Assembly: GCA_035295225.1 (NCBI GenBank)
Contig: DATGJI010000056.1
Span: 41,216 to 105,215 of the forward strand
Origin: Candidatus Eremiobacteraceae bacterium
Lineage (GTDB): Bacteria > Vulcanimicrobiota > Vulcanimicrobiia > Eremiobacterales > Eremiobacteraceae
DNA: 64,000 bases
Direction of reading: 5' to 3'
Shown in pieces: positions 25,356-34,966 of this stretch. The stretch's first letter is position 1. Each line of letters opens with the position of its first letter. The translations under genes were made by a program, and so were the position numbers. The notes under the pieces were generated by a model. That model was not told the DNA's origin. It saw only the letters and a list, made by a program, of their open reading frames with translations, and searched no databases.

Positions 25356-26444
25356 TCAGGTGTAGCGTCGCTCCATTTCTGACGGCAATCGCGCGAGGAT
25401 TTCGTATGCGATCGTGCCGGCCGCAGCGGCTATTTCTTCTACGTCCAACTCGGCTGCATCGCCGCGCCGCACCGGCGGCTCAAGGTCCGTGATGTCCACC
25501 ATGCATGCGTTCATGCAGATGCGACCGACGATCGGCGCGTACGACTTGCCGAAGCGGACGCGCCCGCGCTCATTGCCGGCGGCGCGCGGCAAGCCGTCTG
25601 CATAGCCCAAAGAGAGGACGGCAATGCGCGACGCGCGTGCGCATTTGAACTCACAGCCGTAGCCCACTGTCTCGCCGGCGGCCGCATCGCAGATGTGCAC
25701 GACCGGCGCAAACCACCGCAGCGCAGGCTCCAACACAAATGATGGATCGCTCTCGCGCATCCGTTCGCGCACGCCTTCGGACGGCCAGAGCCCGTACAGC
25801 GCAATGCCGCCGCGCACCATGTCGAGCCTGAACTCCGGCCACAAGATCGCGGCGGCAGATGCCGCGATGTGACGTTGCGGCCGCGAACCGCTCGCAAGCC
25901 CGACGATCTCCACCGAATCAAGAAGCCGCGCCAGTTGCTCGCGCGCGAACGCGGCGTCGAGTTCTTCCGAATCGGCGAGATGCGAATACACGCCGACGAT
26001 TCGCGCGCCGGCATCACGCAGTTCCGCGGCAACCGCGCTCACTTGATCCCACTGCAATCCGAAACGATGCGTTCCCGTCTCGATCTTCAGGTGCACCGTT
26101 GCGCGCACGCGCCCGATCCGGCCGACGTCGGAAGCATCGAGCAGCGCGATTTCCACACCCTCGCGCACGAGGGGTTCAAGATCGGCGTCGGCCACGGGAC
26201 CGAGCAGCAGAACCGGCTCGGAGACGCCCGCATCTCGTAGTGAAATCGCCTCGTGCGGTGTGAACACGCCGAAGCTCAAATGAGGGATGCCGGCCTCGGA
26301 AAGCGACCGGGCGGTCGGAATCAAGCCGTGACCGTACGCATTGGACTTCACGACCGCGCAGAGGCTCGCCGGAGCGGCTCGAAGGCTTATCGCACGGGCG
26401 TTCGCTGCTAGTGCACGGGGGCTGATCTCGAGCCAGGGCCGCAC
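25356..26444 (-). CDS. alr: Alanine racemase
   Basis: PLP enzyme producing D-alanine for cell-wall synthesis (the substrate of Ddl). The lysine that binds PLP is K33 in CAVVKSNAYGHG; VYSHLADSEE and RLDMVRGGIALYG follow, and the catalytic tyrosine is in SLGYADGLPR near residue 279. The sequence IVGRICMNACMVDIT precedes the C-terminal beta domain. 362 residues is normal. It lies away from the dcw operon and is divergent from groES, so its promoter sits in the same intergenic region as the heat-shock promoter. Confidence 0.95.
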   Translation of the reverse strand: MRPWLEISPRALAANARAISLRAAPASLCAVVKSNAYGHGLIPTARSLSEAGIPHLSFGVFTPHEAISLRDAGVSEPVLLLGPVADADLEPLVREGVEIALLDASDVGRIGRVRATVHLKIETGTHRFGLQWDQVSAVAAELRDAGARIVGVYSHLADSEELDAAFAREQLARLLDSVEIVGLASGSRPQRHIAASAAAILWPEFRLDMVRGGIALYGLWPSEGVRERMRESDPSFVLEPALRWFAPVVHICDAAAGETVGYGCEFKCARASRIAVLSLGYADGLPRAAGNERGRVRFGKSYAPIVGRICMNACMVDITDLEPPVRRGDAAELDVEEIAAAAGTIAYEILARLPSEMERRYT

Positions 26445-26456
26445 GTCAAAACCCCC

Positions 26457-26485
26457 TTGTCAAAGCGAACGAGGCAGGATATAAT
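26457..26485 (+). promoter_or_regulatory. Sigma-70 type promoter of groESL
   Basis: TTGTCA at 26457-26462 and TATAAT at 26480-26485 with 17 bases between them, a near-perfect housekeeping promoter. It lies directly before the CIRCE-like operator and about 190 bases upstream of groES. Confidence 0.9.
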
Positions 26486-26489
26486 GCCT

Positions 26490-26516
26490 TTAGCACTCAA
26501 GTGCCAAGACTGCTAA
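26490..26516 (+). promoter_or_regulatory. CIRCE operator (HrcA binding site) of groESL
   Basis: TTAGCACTC, nine-base spacer, GACTGCTAA. The right arm differs from the perfect complement GAGTGCTAA at one position. Starting 5 bases after the -10 box, it covers the likely transcription start. This is the classical arrangement for HrcA repression relieved by heat. No hrcA gene is in this window. Confidence 0.9.
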
Positions 26517-26676
26517 GACGTCGCAGACCGGCCGCTGACGAGCCTTTTCCCAGCACCCCGGTTCTTGCCGTCGCCCTGCGCGCCTCCCCTCTATCAGAGG
26601 GAGATGCGTAGGCGGCTAAGTTGTCTGCGCGGACGTCATGCGCCAACACCGCATCCCTCAGAAGGAGGCAACCTCC

Positions 26677-26988
26677 GTGCCCGAAACCGCGACGAGAACA
26701 GAATTGCAACCGCTCGGCGACCGCGTGGTCGTCGAAGCCGTCGAGCAGGCCAAGACATCCGCCGGCGGCGTCATCCTCCCGGATACCGCGAAAGAGAAGC
26801 CGCAAGAAGGCATCATCATCGCCGTCGGACCGGGCCGCAAGACCGACAAAGGCGAGATCATCAAGATCGATCTCAAAGTCGGCGACAAAGTCATCTACTC
26901 GAAGTACTCCGGATCCGAGATCAAGCTCGACGGTAAAGAGTACCTCATCGTCAGCGAAAAAGACGTTCTCGCGATCGTCAAACGCTAG
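26677..26988 (+). CDS. groES: GroES co-chaperonin
   Basis: 103-residue lid of the GroEL chamber. It has LQPLGDRVVVEAVEQAK at the start, the mobile-loop region TSAGGVILPDTAKEKPQEG, VGPGRK, and the C-terminal KEYLIVSEKDVLAIVK. GTG 26677 is the start because AAGGAGG lies 8 bases upstream. An in-frame ATG at 26638 would add a non-homologous stretch. It is followed by groEL after 36 bases and controlled by the CIRCE promoter about 190 bases upstream. Confidence 0.95.
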   Translation: MPETATRTELQPLGDRVVVEAVEQAKTSAGGVILPDTAKEKPQEGIIIAVGPGRKTDKGEIIKIDLKVGDKVIYSKYSGSEIKLDGKEYLIVSEKDVLAIVKR

Positions 26989-28665
<1,677 letters not shown>

Positions 28666-28692
28666 TCCCCGCGTGGGGACAACGGAGAAACA

Positions 28693-28729
28693 AGAAGGCC
28701 GGCGCAATGCCGGCCTTCTCTTTCTTTTT
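28693..28729 (+). terminator. Rho-independent terminator after groEL
   Basis: Perfect 11-base-pair stem (AGAAGGCCGGC and its complement) with loop GCAAT, followed by CTTTCTTTTT. It lies 28 bases after the groEL stop, and could also stop transcription from the convergent gene on the other strand. Confidence 0.93.
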
Positions 28730-28748
28730 GAATGTCCTCTCGGACATC

Positions 28749-29936
28749 TCACTTGCAGCGCGTTAACGTCGCGTACGTTATGAGGTCGTCACCCTCTGAA
28801 GGCAGCGCCGATCCGACGGCCCAGACGCCGCGCGCGGCGTGAAAAAGCCCAGCCGGTTCGGACTGAAGCCCATTTGCGGCCGTCGCAATGACCGACCACG
28901 AAGAACCGTCGAAGTGCTCGAGAAACGGCAGTTCTGAATTGGTGACAAGCGTTGGGTTGTAGTGACCCGCAATCCAAACGTTTGAGGGCGACAGCTCCTC
29001 CACGCTGGTGAGAAAGACGCCTTGCAGCTCCGGCAGGTCCAACACGGTCCACGTCGATCCGTTCCAGTGCTCGACGAAGCTGCGAAGGTGTCTACCGTAG
29101 TGAAAGTTGACGACGCCGCCAACCCACACGTCCGAGTTATTTGTGGCCGCAACCGACGTCAATATGCCGCTCGTGACGGCGCTCCGTACTATTGTCCATT
29201 CGCGCCCGGTCCACCGTTCAACCAGAGGTCGATTGGAGTAGTCGCGCTTTTCGTCTGAGCCAACAGCCCACGCGCTTCCGTCCGGGAGGGAAACGACCGA
29301 ATTCAGTTCACCAACCCCGGGATCCTGATCGACCGGCACCTGTTCCGATACCCAACGCGACCCTTTCGGTTGCCACCGCATTGCTATAGGAAAGGCGCAA
29401 CCCGCTGGCACGCGGCAATTCGGAGGGTACGTGAAGAGCCCAACTGCCCAGACGCTCTCTGGATCACCCGCGACGCTCGATACCGCAAGCAGATCGTTAA
29501 ACGAATTGCTCGGGATCAGCGTCCATGTGACGCCGTTCCAGTGTTCCGCGAGCTGCCTCGAAGAACCGCAACCGCTAGAGCACCACGTTCCAACCGCCCA
29601 CGCATCGTTGCGTGAAACCGCGGTGACACTGTCGAGATTGTCGGACGTGGAGCCGCGAACATTTGGGCTGGGCACGATCGCCCACGAATTGCCGGTATAG
29701 TGCTCAATGAGCGTCAGAGACGTAGGGGAAACGTATGAGCCTCCAACCGCCCACACGTCGCTATCGCCCGATCCGCCAACGCCGGAAAGGGTTGCGTCGG
29801 TCGACGCGACGGTCGGAGTCGCCACAAGCGCGGATGTGCACGATGCGAATGACGGCAAGGGAATAGCAAAGACGACGGTTGCCGTCGCCGCGACCGCTCG
29901 GATGGCTTTATTCACGGTGACCCCCAATTTGAACAT
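28749..29936 (-). CDS. Secreted beta-propeller protein of unknown function
   Basis: About 395 residues with a signal peptide (hydrophobic VAATATVVFAIPLPSFAS, cleavage before Cys or Thr). The mature part has at least six repeats of a blade pattern (DVWAVGGS...LIEHYTGNSWAIVPSP; DAWAVGTW...LAEHWNGVTWTLIPS; SAWAVGS...LVERWTGREWTIV). These repeats occur in secreted propellers of soil Actinobacteria, Chloroflexi and related groups. No catalytic residues can be named. ATG 29936 is chosen; a GTG at 29915 with a G-rich upstream stretch and an upstream ATG at 29957 are alternatives. Confidence 0.7.
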   Translation of the reverse strand: MFKLGVTVNKAIRAVAATATVVFAIPLPSFASCTSALVATPTVASTDATLSGVGGSGDSDVWAVGGSYVSPTSLTLIEHYTGNSWAIVPSPNVRGSTSDNLDSVTAVSRNDAWAVGTWCSSGCGSSRQLAEHWNGVTWTLIPSNSFNDLLAVSSVAGDPESVWAVGLFTYPPNCRVPAGCAFPIAMRWQPKGSRWVSEQVPVDQDPGVGELNSVVSLPDGSAWAVGSDEKRDYSNRPLVERWTGREWTIVRSAVTSGILTSVAATNNSDVWVGGVVNFHYGRHLRSFVEHWNGSTWTVLDLPELQGVFLTSVEELSPSNVWIAGHYNPTLVTNSELPFLEHFDGSSWSVIATAANGLQSEPAGLFHAARGVWAVGSALPSEGDDLITYATLTRCK

Positions 29937-30037
29937 CGGGGCGCGAGCATATCGCATCCCGATAATGCGCCGAGGCTTCTCGCCACCTACGGAGATGTTC
30001 CTAGCATCTCGAAGCCAAATGCTATGCGGCTTCTCAT

Positions 30038-30562
30038 ATGCAACCGGACGAAATGAACGAAATCACTGTCGAAGCCGTCGGATCACTTACAGACGAAGTT
30101 CGAGCGCTGATCGGTGAACTCGATCAGACGCTCGCGCGCGAGTATTCGGCCGAGCAACAACACGGCTTGCGACCCGAGGCGATCTTCCAACCGCACGTGC
30201 GCTTCTTTCTCGCTCGCCTCGATGGTGTTGCTGTGGGCTGCGGCGGCGTCGCGTTGTTCGAAGATTTCGCCGAGGTCAAGCGCATGTACGTCCGCGATTC
30301 CGTGCGCGGTCAGGGTATCGGGCGCGCGCTACTTTTGCGCATCGAGTCGGCGGCGATCGAAGGCGGCCATGACGAGTTGCGCTTGGAGACCGGCGACAAA
30401 CAGCTCGCCGCGATTCGGCTGTACGAGCGGGCCGGATTTCAGCGTTGCGCCGCGTTTCACGATTACAAATCGATGGCGCCGAGTGCGATTGCGACGAGCC
30501 TTTTCTTTGAAAAGCATCTGACCGGCACGAATATCGCTGAGCCAAAAAAAGACGGGCCGTAG
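30038..30562 (+). CDS. GNAT-family N-acetyltransferase
   Basis: 174 residues with the GCN5 fold. Motif A is near residues 85-105 (VKRMYVRDSVRGQGIGRALL, where RGQGIG contacts acetyl-CoA), then LRLETGDKQLAAIRLYERAGF as motif B. The substrate is unknown. ATG 30038 is used; ATG 30053 is also possible. The stop codon sits inside the stem of the terminator at 30551, a compact arrangement. It is divergent from the propeller gene upstream. Confidence 0.85.
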   Translation: MQPDEMNEITVEAVGSLTDEVRALIGELDQTLAREYSAEQQHGLRPEAIFQPHVRFFLARLDGVAVGCGGVALFEDFAEVKRMYVRDSVRGQGIGRALLLRIESAAIEGGHDELRLETGDKQLAAIRLYERAGFQRCAAFHDYKSMAPSAIATSLFFEKHLTGTNIAEPKKDGP

Positions 30563-30577
30563 TCAGTACGGCCCGTC
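30551..30577. terminator. Bidirectional rho-independent terminator
   Basis: Perfect 11-base-pair stem (GACGGGCCGTA and its complement) with loop GTCAG. A run of A on the left gives a T-tract for the - strand; GTTTCTC follows on the + strand. It serves the convergent GNAT gene and the Vgb-like gene ending at 30593. Confidence 0.88.
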
Positions 30578-30592
30578 GTTTCTCGTGATCCG

Positions 30593-31885
30593 TTATCGTC
30601 TCGGTTCTGACGTTCTCGCTCCAACTGCTCCAGTCACGGTGACGGAGACCGCCGCGCTATTGCCGATGGCGTCGCTTACCGTTATCGTGCATTTTCCATC
30701 CGCGACAGAAGTCACGACAAACGTGTTCGCCGGAGTTCCTTGCGCGACTGTCGCGACGGATGTGTTGGAACTGGCTGCCGTCCAAGCGCTCGCGCTCTTC
30801 TCGGTGACGGTGATATTCTGCATCGAACCTAGCGAGGTAAACGTGAGGTTCTTCGGAGCGACGGAGATGGTCTTGATGATGTAGACGTCGATCTTGCCGG
30901 CAGAATCCACCGCCCAGACGTTGCCGTCCGGACCGCTGGCGATGCCGTAGTCGAACGCGTAGTTCGTGGGAGGAAGATAAATGTTCAACGTCGTTTGACC
31001 GATATTGAACTCCGCTATAGCATTGCCAGACCCAAACGCAAACCAAGGATTTCCGTCAGGGCCCACTGTCATGCCCGATGGATATTGCGGCGCAGACGGC
31101 ACAAAATACGAGGTCGTGTTTCCGCCCGGCGTCAAACGGACGAGTGTATCGTTTGTGCAAATGGTCCAGAGATTGCCGTCTGACGGGGCCACGAGTCCGT
31201 TCGGTGTGCAGGGAATTCGGTATGCGACAATGTCGCCGGTCTCTGGATCGACGTCGTCGACAACGTTTGAGCCGGAATCGCTGACCCAGACATCGCCGTT
31301 AGGTCCTGCCGCAACAGCCCCTTCAGAGTTGCCCGTTTCGCCATTGGGGTATGGATATTCGGTAATTACTCCGCTCGGAGTAATCCGCCCGATATGGGCA
31401 AGCTCCGCGAACCAGATGTTGCCATCTGGTCCAAGCGCCGGATTGCCGTCGTACATCCGGTCACCGCTTGGGATCGCGACCGTCGAGAACGAGCCCGATG
31501 TGGTAGCTATGCCGATTTTGGCCTGACCGTACAGACCCATGTAGAATTTTCCATCGCTGCCAACTGCGATGCCGATCGGCCCCGCGGACGGTAGAGGAAA
31601 TGCGTGTGTGGCACCGCTCATCGTCATCTTGATAAGGTCCGAGTCGGAGTAGTCCGTGTACCACATGTTGCCGTCCGGTCCGGCGACGATGCCCTGCTCC
31701 TGGGGCCCGCTGGCACCGCCCCATTTGAACTGCGTCCAATTCACCGGCGTCTTACCGGACTGAAGTACTCCCGGTCGCGCGCCTTGAGCCATTGTGTGAC
31801 CCGGTATTCCCGTCAGTCCCTGATGGCCGCCGCAGCCGGCGAGGACGACGAACGCCGCGGCCGCGAGAGCGAATCGCTTGATCAT
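30593..31885 (-). CDS. Vgb-like (virginiamycin B lyase type) beta-propeller lipoprotein with C-terminal Ig-like domain
   Basis: About 430 residues. The lipoprotein signal with lipobox VLAGC is near residue 20. Seven propeller-like blades follow, of the type GIVAGPDGNMWYTDYSDSDLIKMTM, ALGPDGNIWFAELAHIGRIT, AAGPNGDVWVSDSG and SGPDGNVWAVDSAG. The C-terminal 85 residues look like a BIG/Ig-like domain (LTFTSLGSMQNITVTEKSASAW, NTSVATVA). Virginiamycin B lyase itself opens streptogramin rings, but similarity here is to the fold; propellers with this blade are common secreted proteins with unknown ligands. The ATG at 31885 has AAAGG upstream. It lies 17 bases downstream of its paralogue and is probably cotranscribed with it. 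Confidence 0.8.
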   Translation of the reverse strand: MIKRFALAAAAFVVLAGCGGHQGLTGIPGHTMAQGARPGVLQSGKTPVNWTQFKWGGASGPQEQGIVAGPDGNMWYTDYSDSDLIKMTMSGATHAFPLPSAGPIGIAVGSDGKFYMGLYGQAKIGIATTSGSFSTVAIPSGDRMYDGNPALGPDGNIWFAELAHIGRITPSGVITEYPYPNGETGNSEGAVAAGPNGDVWVSDSGSNVVDDVDPETGDIVAYRIPCTPNGLVAPSDGNLWTICTNDTLVRLTPGGNTTSYFVPSAPQYPSGMTVGPDGNPWFAFGSGNAIAEFNIGQTTLNIYLPPTNYAFDYGIASGPDGNVWAVDSAGKIDVYIIKTISVAPKNLTFTSLGSMQNITVTEKSASAWTAASSNTSVATVAQGTPANTFVVTSVADGKCTITVSDAIGNSAAVSVTVTGAVGARTSEPRR

Positions 31886-31902
31886 GTCGTTACCTTTCCA
31901 GC

Positions 31903-33165
31903 TCATTGCACAACGACGTGCACGGCGAAGCTATTGCCAATGGCATCGGTGACGACGACCTTTGTGGTTCCAGCGCCAACCGATGTGATGTTGAAGACCG
32001 AATGATTCGAAGTGGTCGCGACTGTCGCAACGGCCGTGTTGTTGCTGACGGCGGTCCAGGTTGTCGTGCCCTTCTCGGTCACGGTAACGCTTTGCATCTG
32101 GCCCGTCCCCGTAAACTTGAGACTTGCCGGACTGACGCCGATGATGTTAAGGATATAGACGTTTATGCCGCCGACGTTGTCCACCGACCATATGTTGCCG
32201 TCAGGTCCGGTGACGAGCGCTTGTTCCGCGCCATAGTTTGTCGGCGGATAGTAGACCGTGACCGTGTTGGTTTTTGTGGCAAATTCCGCTATGTTATTGC
32301 TGAAGAACGGAATGAACCACGGGTTGCCATCCGGTCCCTTTACAATTGTCTCTGGACTGTTTGGAGCGGATTCGCCCACATAGTAGAGAGTTGAAACGCC
32401 CGACGTGGTTACCTTCGCGATGTAGGGCGAGCAGTTTATCCAAAGATTGCCGTCAGATGCAGCCGCGATATCTGTGGGAGAACAGCCGAGGGGATAGTTG
32501 GTCATCGCGCCGGTCGACGGCACGATCTTGTCGACAGAGCCGGGGCTGTATTCAACCGCCCAGATATTTCCATCAGGCCCAGCTGCGAGGTTTGCATAGG
32601 GGTTTGAGGTGCTGCCGCCAGCATACGCATATTCGGTGATAGTGCCGGACGTCGTGATCTTCCCGACATGACCATATTCGCCGAACCAAATGTTGCCATC
32701 TGATCCGAGAGTGAGGCCCGCGGTACCGAATGTGTCACCGCTCGGAGCGGTGTGCGTCTTCACCACGCCGCCCGGCGTCACAACTCCCACAACGGTTGTC
32801 GATGCGGAATAATTAAGCGTGTAGAAATTACCGTCCGATCCGACCGCCAGTCCTTCGGGGGAGAATGCGAGCGCGATCGATTGCGTGTGCCCAGTCATCG
32901 TCATCTTGATCAGTTTTGCGTCGCTAAGATCGGTGTACCAGACGTTGTTGTCAGGTCCTACGACAATGTCGGGTAGCGTCGCGGAGTTCAAACCGCCCCA
33001 AGCGAACGTCCGCCACTGAACCGGAACTTCGCCGGACTGGCGTACTAACGGTCCGCCGCTGTGCAACGGGCCTTGCTGCGAACCGCCGATCGGAATCGAA
33101 CTCCGGCTCGAGCAGCCGCTCGCACAAAGCGCGCACACGCCAAATACTAGGAGAATCTTTCGCAT
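31903..33165 (-). CDS. Vgb-like beta-propeller lipoprotein with C-terminal Ig-like domain, paralogue
   Basis: 420 residues. The signal peptide ends in lipobox CASGC, so it is lipid-anchored. The same blade series is present (DIVVGPDNNVWYTDLSDAKLIKMTM, LTLGSDGNIWFGEYGHVGKIT, LAAGPDGNIWAVEYSPG), with the same Ig-like C-terminus (ASLKFTGTGQMQSVTVTEKGTTTW, NTAVATVA). Its mature start VRQSGEVPVQWRTFAWGG parallels VLQSGKTPVNWTQFKWGG of the neighbour, showing a tandem duplication followed by divergence. Function unknown; surface location is supported by the lipobox. First gene of the pair. Confidence 0.8.
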   Translation of the reverse strand: MRKILLVFGVCALCASGCSSRSSIPIGGSQQGPLHSGGPLVRQSGEVPVQWRTFAWGGLNSATLPDIVVGPDNNVWYTDLSDAKLIKMTMTGHTQSIALAFSPEGLAVGSDGNFYTLNYSASTTVVGVVTPGGVVKTHTAPSGDTFGTAGLTLGSDGNIWFGEYGHVGKITTSGTITEYAYAGGSTSNPYANLAAGPDGNIWAVEYSPGSVDKIVPSTGAMTNYPLGCSPTDIAAASDGNLWINCSPYIAKVTTSGVSTLYYVGESAPNSPETIVKGPDGNPWFIPFFSNNIAEFATKTNTVTVYYPPTNYGAEQALVTGPDGNIWSVDNVGGINVYILNIIGVSPASLKFTGTGQMQSVTVTEKGTTTWTAVSNNTAVATVATTSNHSVFNITSVGAGTTKVVVTDAIGNSFAVHVVVQ

Positions 33166-33326
33166 AAGAGCTCCTCTTCAAATGCCGAAATGCCCCGCTC
33201 GTCAGAGACGCCGGGGTCTACGCGGTACGTGCGTGCGCTGACGCCTACCTGCAGATGTTATGTAAGCTTCTTACAGCGTAGCGGCTATGTACGGACCGTT
33301 CGTGTCCGGTTGGGCGCGAACGCGGT
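33166..33326. other. Intergenic region upstream of the lipoprotein pair
   Basis: Holds the presumed promoter of the Vgb-like pair (reading leftwards) and the 3' end of the DUF2721 gene. A short palindrome, TGTAAG and CTTACA around CTT, lies at 33261-33275, about 100 bases before the lipoprotein start. It might be an operator, but nothing else supports that. Confidence 0.35.
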
Positions 33327-33809
33327 TTACGGCTCGAGCTCGCGCGCGTGATACTGTCGCACTTCCTCGCGCAGCGTGCCCGCTGAGATGTTCACCTCCA
33401 CGACGATCGTCGCGGTGGCGACGAACAACACGAATCCGCCGAGGATGACGATGATCGGCCCCGCGTACGGGTATCGGTCGCCTAAGATCTGATTGAGTGC
33501 GATGATCAGACTCGCCAACAAGAACATCGCGATCGCAAGATAGTAGCCGCCCAGTGCGCGTCTCGCAAGTTCGGCGCGACGAACCTGCACGTCGAGCCGC
33601 TCGCCGATGATCGACGCGGCCTTCATATTGCCAGCGCGGTGGAACAGATCGCCTTCGACGATCAACTGGCGCGTGCGATCCACGGTACGTGCAAGCCGCA
33701 CGAGCGTCGAATTGGCAAGGGACCCGGCTGCGAGGATGAGGATAGCCGGTGTCAGCATGGCCGAGATGACGGCCAAAGCCGGGTTCGGCGTGCCTAAAGC
33801 GCTGCCCAT
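33327..33809 (-). CDS. DUF2721 family membrane protein
   Basis: 160 residues with three hydrophobic segments (about residues 12-32, 88-108 and 115-138). The polar stretch LARTVDRTRQLIVEGD and RRAELARRALGGYYLAIAMFLLA is typical of DUF2721. The function is unknown; members are small integral inner-membrane proteins found across Proteobacteria and Cyanobacteria. It is divergent from the DUF4097-like gene. Confidence 0.8.
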   Translation of the reverse strand: MGSALGTPNPALAVISAMLTPAILILAAGSLANSTLVRLARTVDRTRQLIVEGDLFHRAGNMKAASIIGERLDVQVRRAELARRALGGYYLAIAMFLLASLIIALNQILGDRYPYAGPIIVILGGFVLFVATATIVVEVNISAGTLREEVRQYHARELEP

Positions 33810-33978
33810 GGCCCGCAGTTAGCCCTACGCGGCCGCCGCCCTGCGGGCGCCAGGGCCTGAAACTAACGGGCCGCGAAACGGTACTACTGAACATGAGGCG
33901 GGGCAACCGATGCCTGCCATACGAGAGCCCGCAGTAGGGCGAACAGCGGTCGCCCACCGCCCACGCAGGAGCGCACGT

Positions 33979-34869
33979 ATGTCCCGAGTCGTCATCGTCG
34001 TCATCGTTCTTGTCGTGTTGGCAATCGCGCTTTCGCACGTGCCGTCGGCGCCGAATTTCGCATTCGCGTCGTGGCCGCACGACGGCGTGACGGAGAAATC
34101 CCAAGGATCGTATCGTTTCGCGCCGCAGGGCACGCTACAGATCAGCGACGCGAGCGGCGACGTCACGATCCACGGCTCCGACAGCAACGTGAGCACGATC
34201 GACATCACGGTCACCAAACACGCCGACAACCGATCGCAGCTCGAACAGCTCGTGCCGCAAATCGGCGCGTACAACGGCGGCGTCGCGATCGAATCGCAGT
34301 ACCCGAGCATGTGCATGAACTGCGACATCTCGTACACGATTGACGTGCCGCGAAGCGCGCAGGTCGCTGTCAGTGACGACAGCGGCGATGTGAAGATCAC
34401 GGGCACGAACGGCATCATCACCGTCAAGGCTTCGAGCGGCGGAGTCACGCTCGAAGACGACAGCGGCCCCACGAGCGTTGATCTCGACAGCGGCGACGCA
34501 TCGTTGACCGACGTGACAGGCACAGTTCGGGTCGCCAATTCATCAGGCGACATCGACGCGAGCGGTCTTGAGAATAGCGTCGATTTCGTCAGCTCGTCGG
34601 GTGATATCAAGGCCAACTATGCGCGGTTTGACGGCGTGAGCACGGTGCACATGCAGGCGCATAGCGGTTCGATCGAACTAAAGCTGCCTTCAGGCGCCGG
34701 CGCGAAGATCAGCGCATCGACTTCGAACGGCAGCCTTGATTCTGATATACTGCCGGTTCACGAGAACGATTCGGGCGCCGATGCGAGCGGAACGATCGGC
34801 GACGGCCACGCGACCGTGAACGTGACCACCGATAGCGGCGACATCTCGATCAACGGCCACTCCTCATAA
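33979..34869 (+). CDS. Membrane-anchored DUF4097-like beta-strand repeat protein
   Basis: 296 residues. A hydrophobic anchor (VVIVVIVLVVLAIAL) at residues 3-18 is followed by a repetitive beta-helical region with recurring short motifs such as ISDASGDVTIHGSD, VSDDSGDVKITGTN, KASSGGVTLEDDSG, ANSSGDIDASG and TTDSGDISINGHSS. This is the pattern of DUF4097/putative adhesin (DUF4098) proteins. The start at 33979 has AGGAG upstream. An extracytoplasmic or membrane-surface role is inferred from the anchor; binding partners are unknown. Confidence 0.75.
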   Translation: MSRVVIVVIVLVVLAIALSHVPSAPNFAFASWPHDGVTEKSQGSYRFAPQGTLQISDASGDVTIHGSDSNVSTIDITVTKHADNRSQLEQLVPQIGAYNGGVAIESQYPSMCMNCDISYTIDVPRSAQVAVSDDSGDVKITGTNGIITVKASSGGVTLEDDSGPTSVDLDSGDASLTDVTGTVRVANSSGDIDASGLENSVDFVSSSGDIKANYARFDGVSTVHMQAHSGSIELKLPSGAGAKISASTSNGSLDSDILPVHENDSGADASGTIGDGHATVNVTTDSGDISINGHSS

Positions 34870-34893
34870 CATCCGGGATTGAATCGCGCAAAA

Positions 34894-34949
34894 GGGCCGA
34901 CTCGCGTCGGCCCCGTCAAATAAAAGGGCCGACTTGCGTCGGCCCCTTC
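34894..34949. repeat. Two palindromic repeat copies (D1, D2) in direct orientation
   Basis: D1 stem at 34894-34913 (centre TCGC) and D2 stem at 34926-34945 (centre TTGC), 12 bases apart, both with the flanking TTC on the right. They lie between the convergent DUF4097-like gene and the 760-residue gene and may end both transcripts. Confidence 0.88.
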
Positions 34950-34966
34950 GATTTATCCCTAACGTG

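Noticed and set aside
33271..34104. Open frame of 277 codons on the - strand over DUF2721 and the start of the DUF4097-like gene
   Set aside because: It overlaps two supported genes and has no domain; the DUF2721 frame explains the region.
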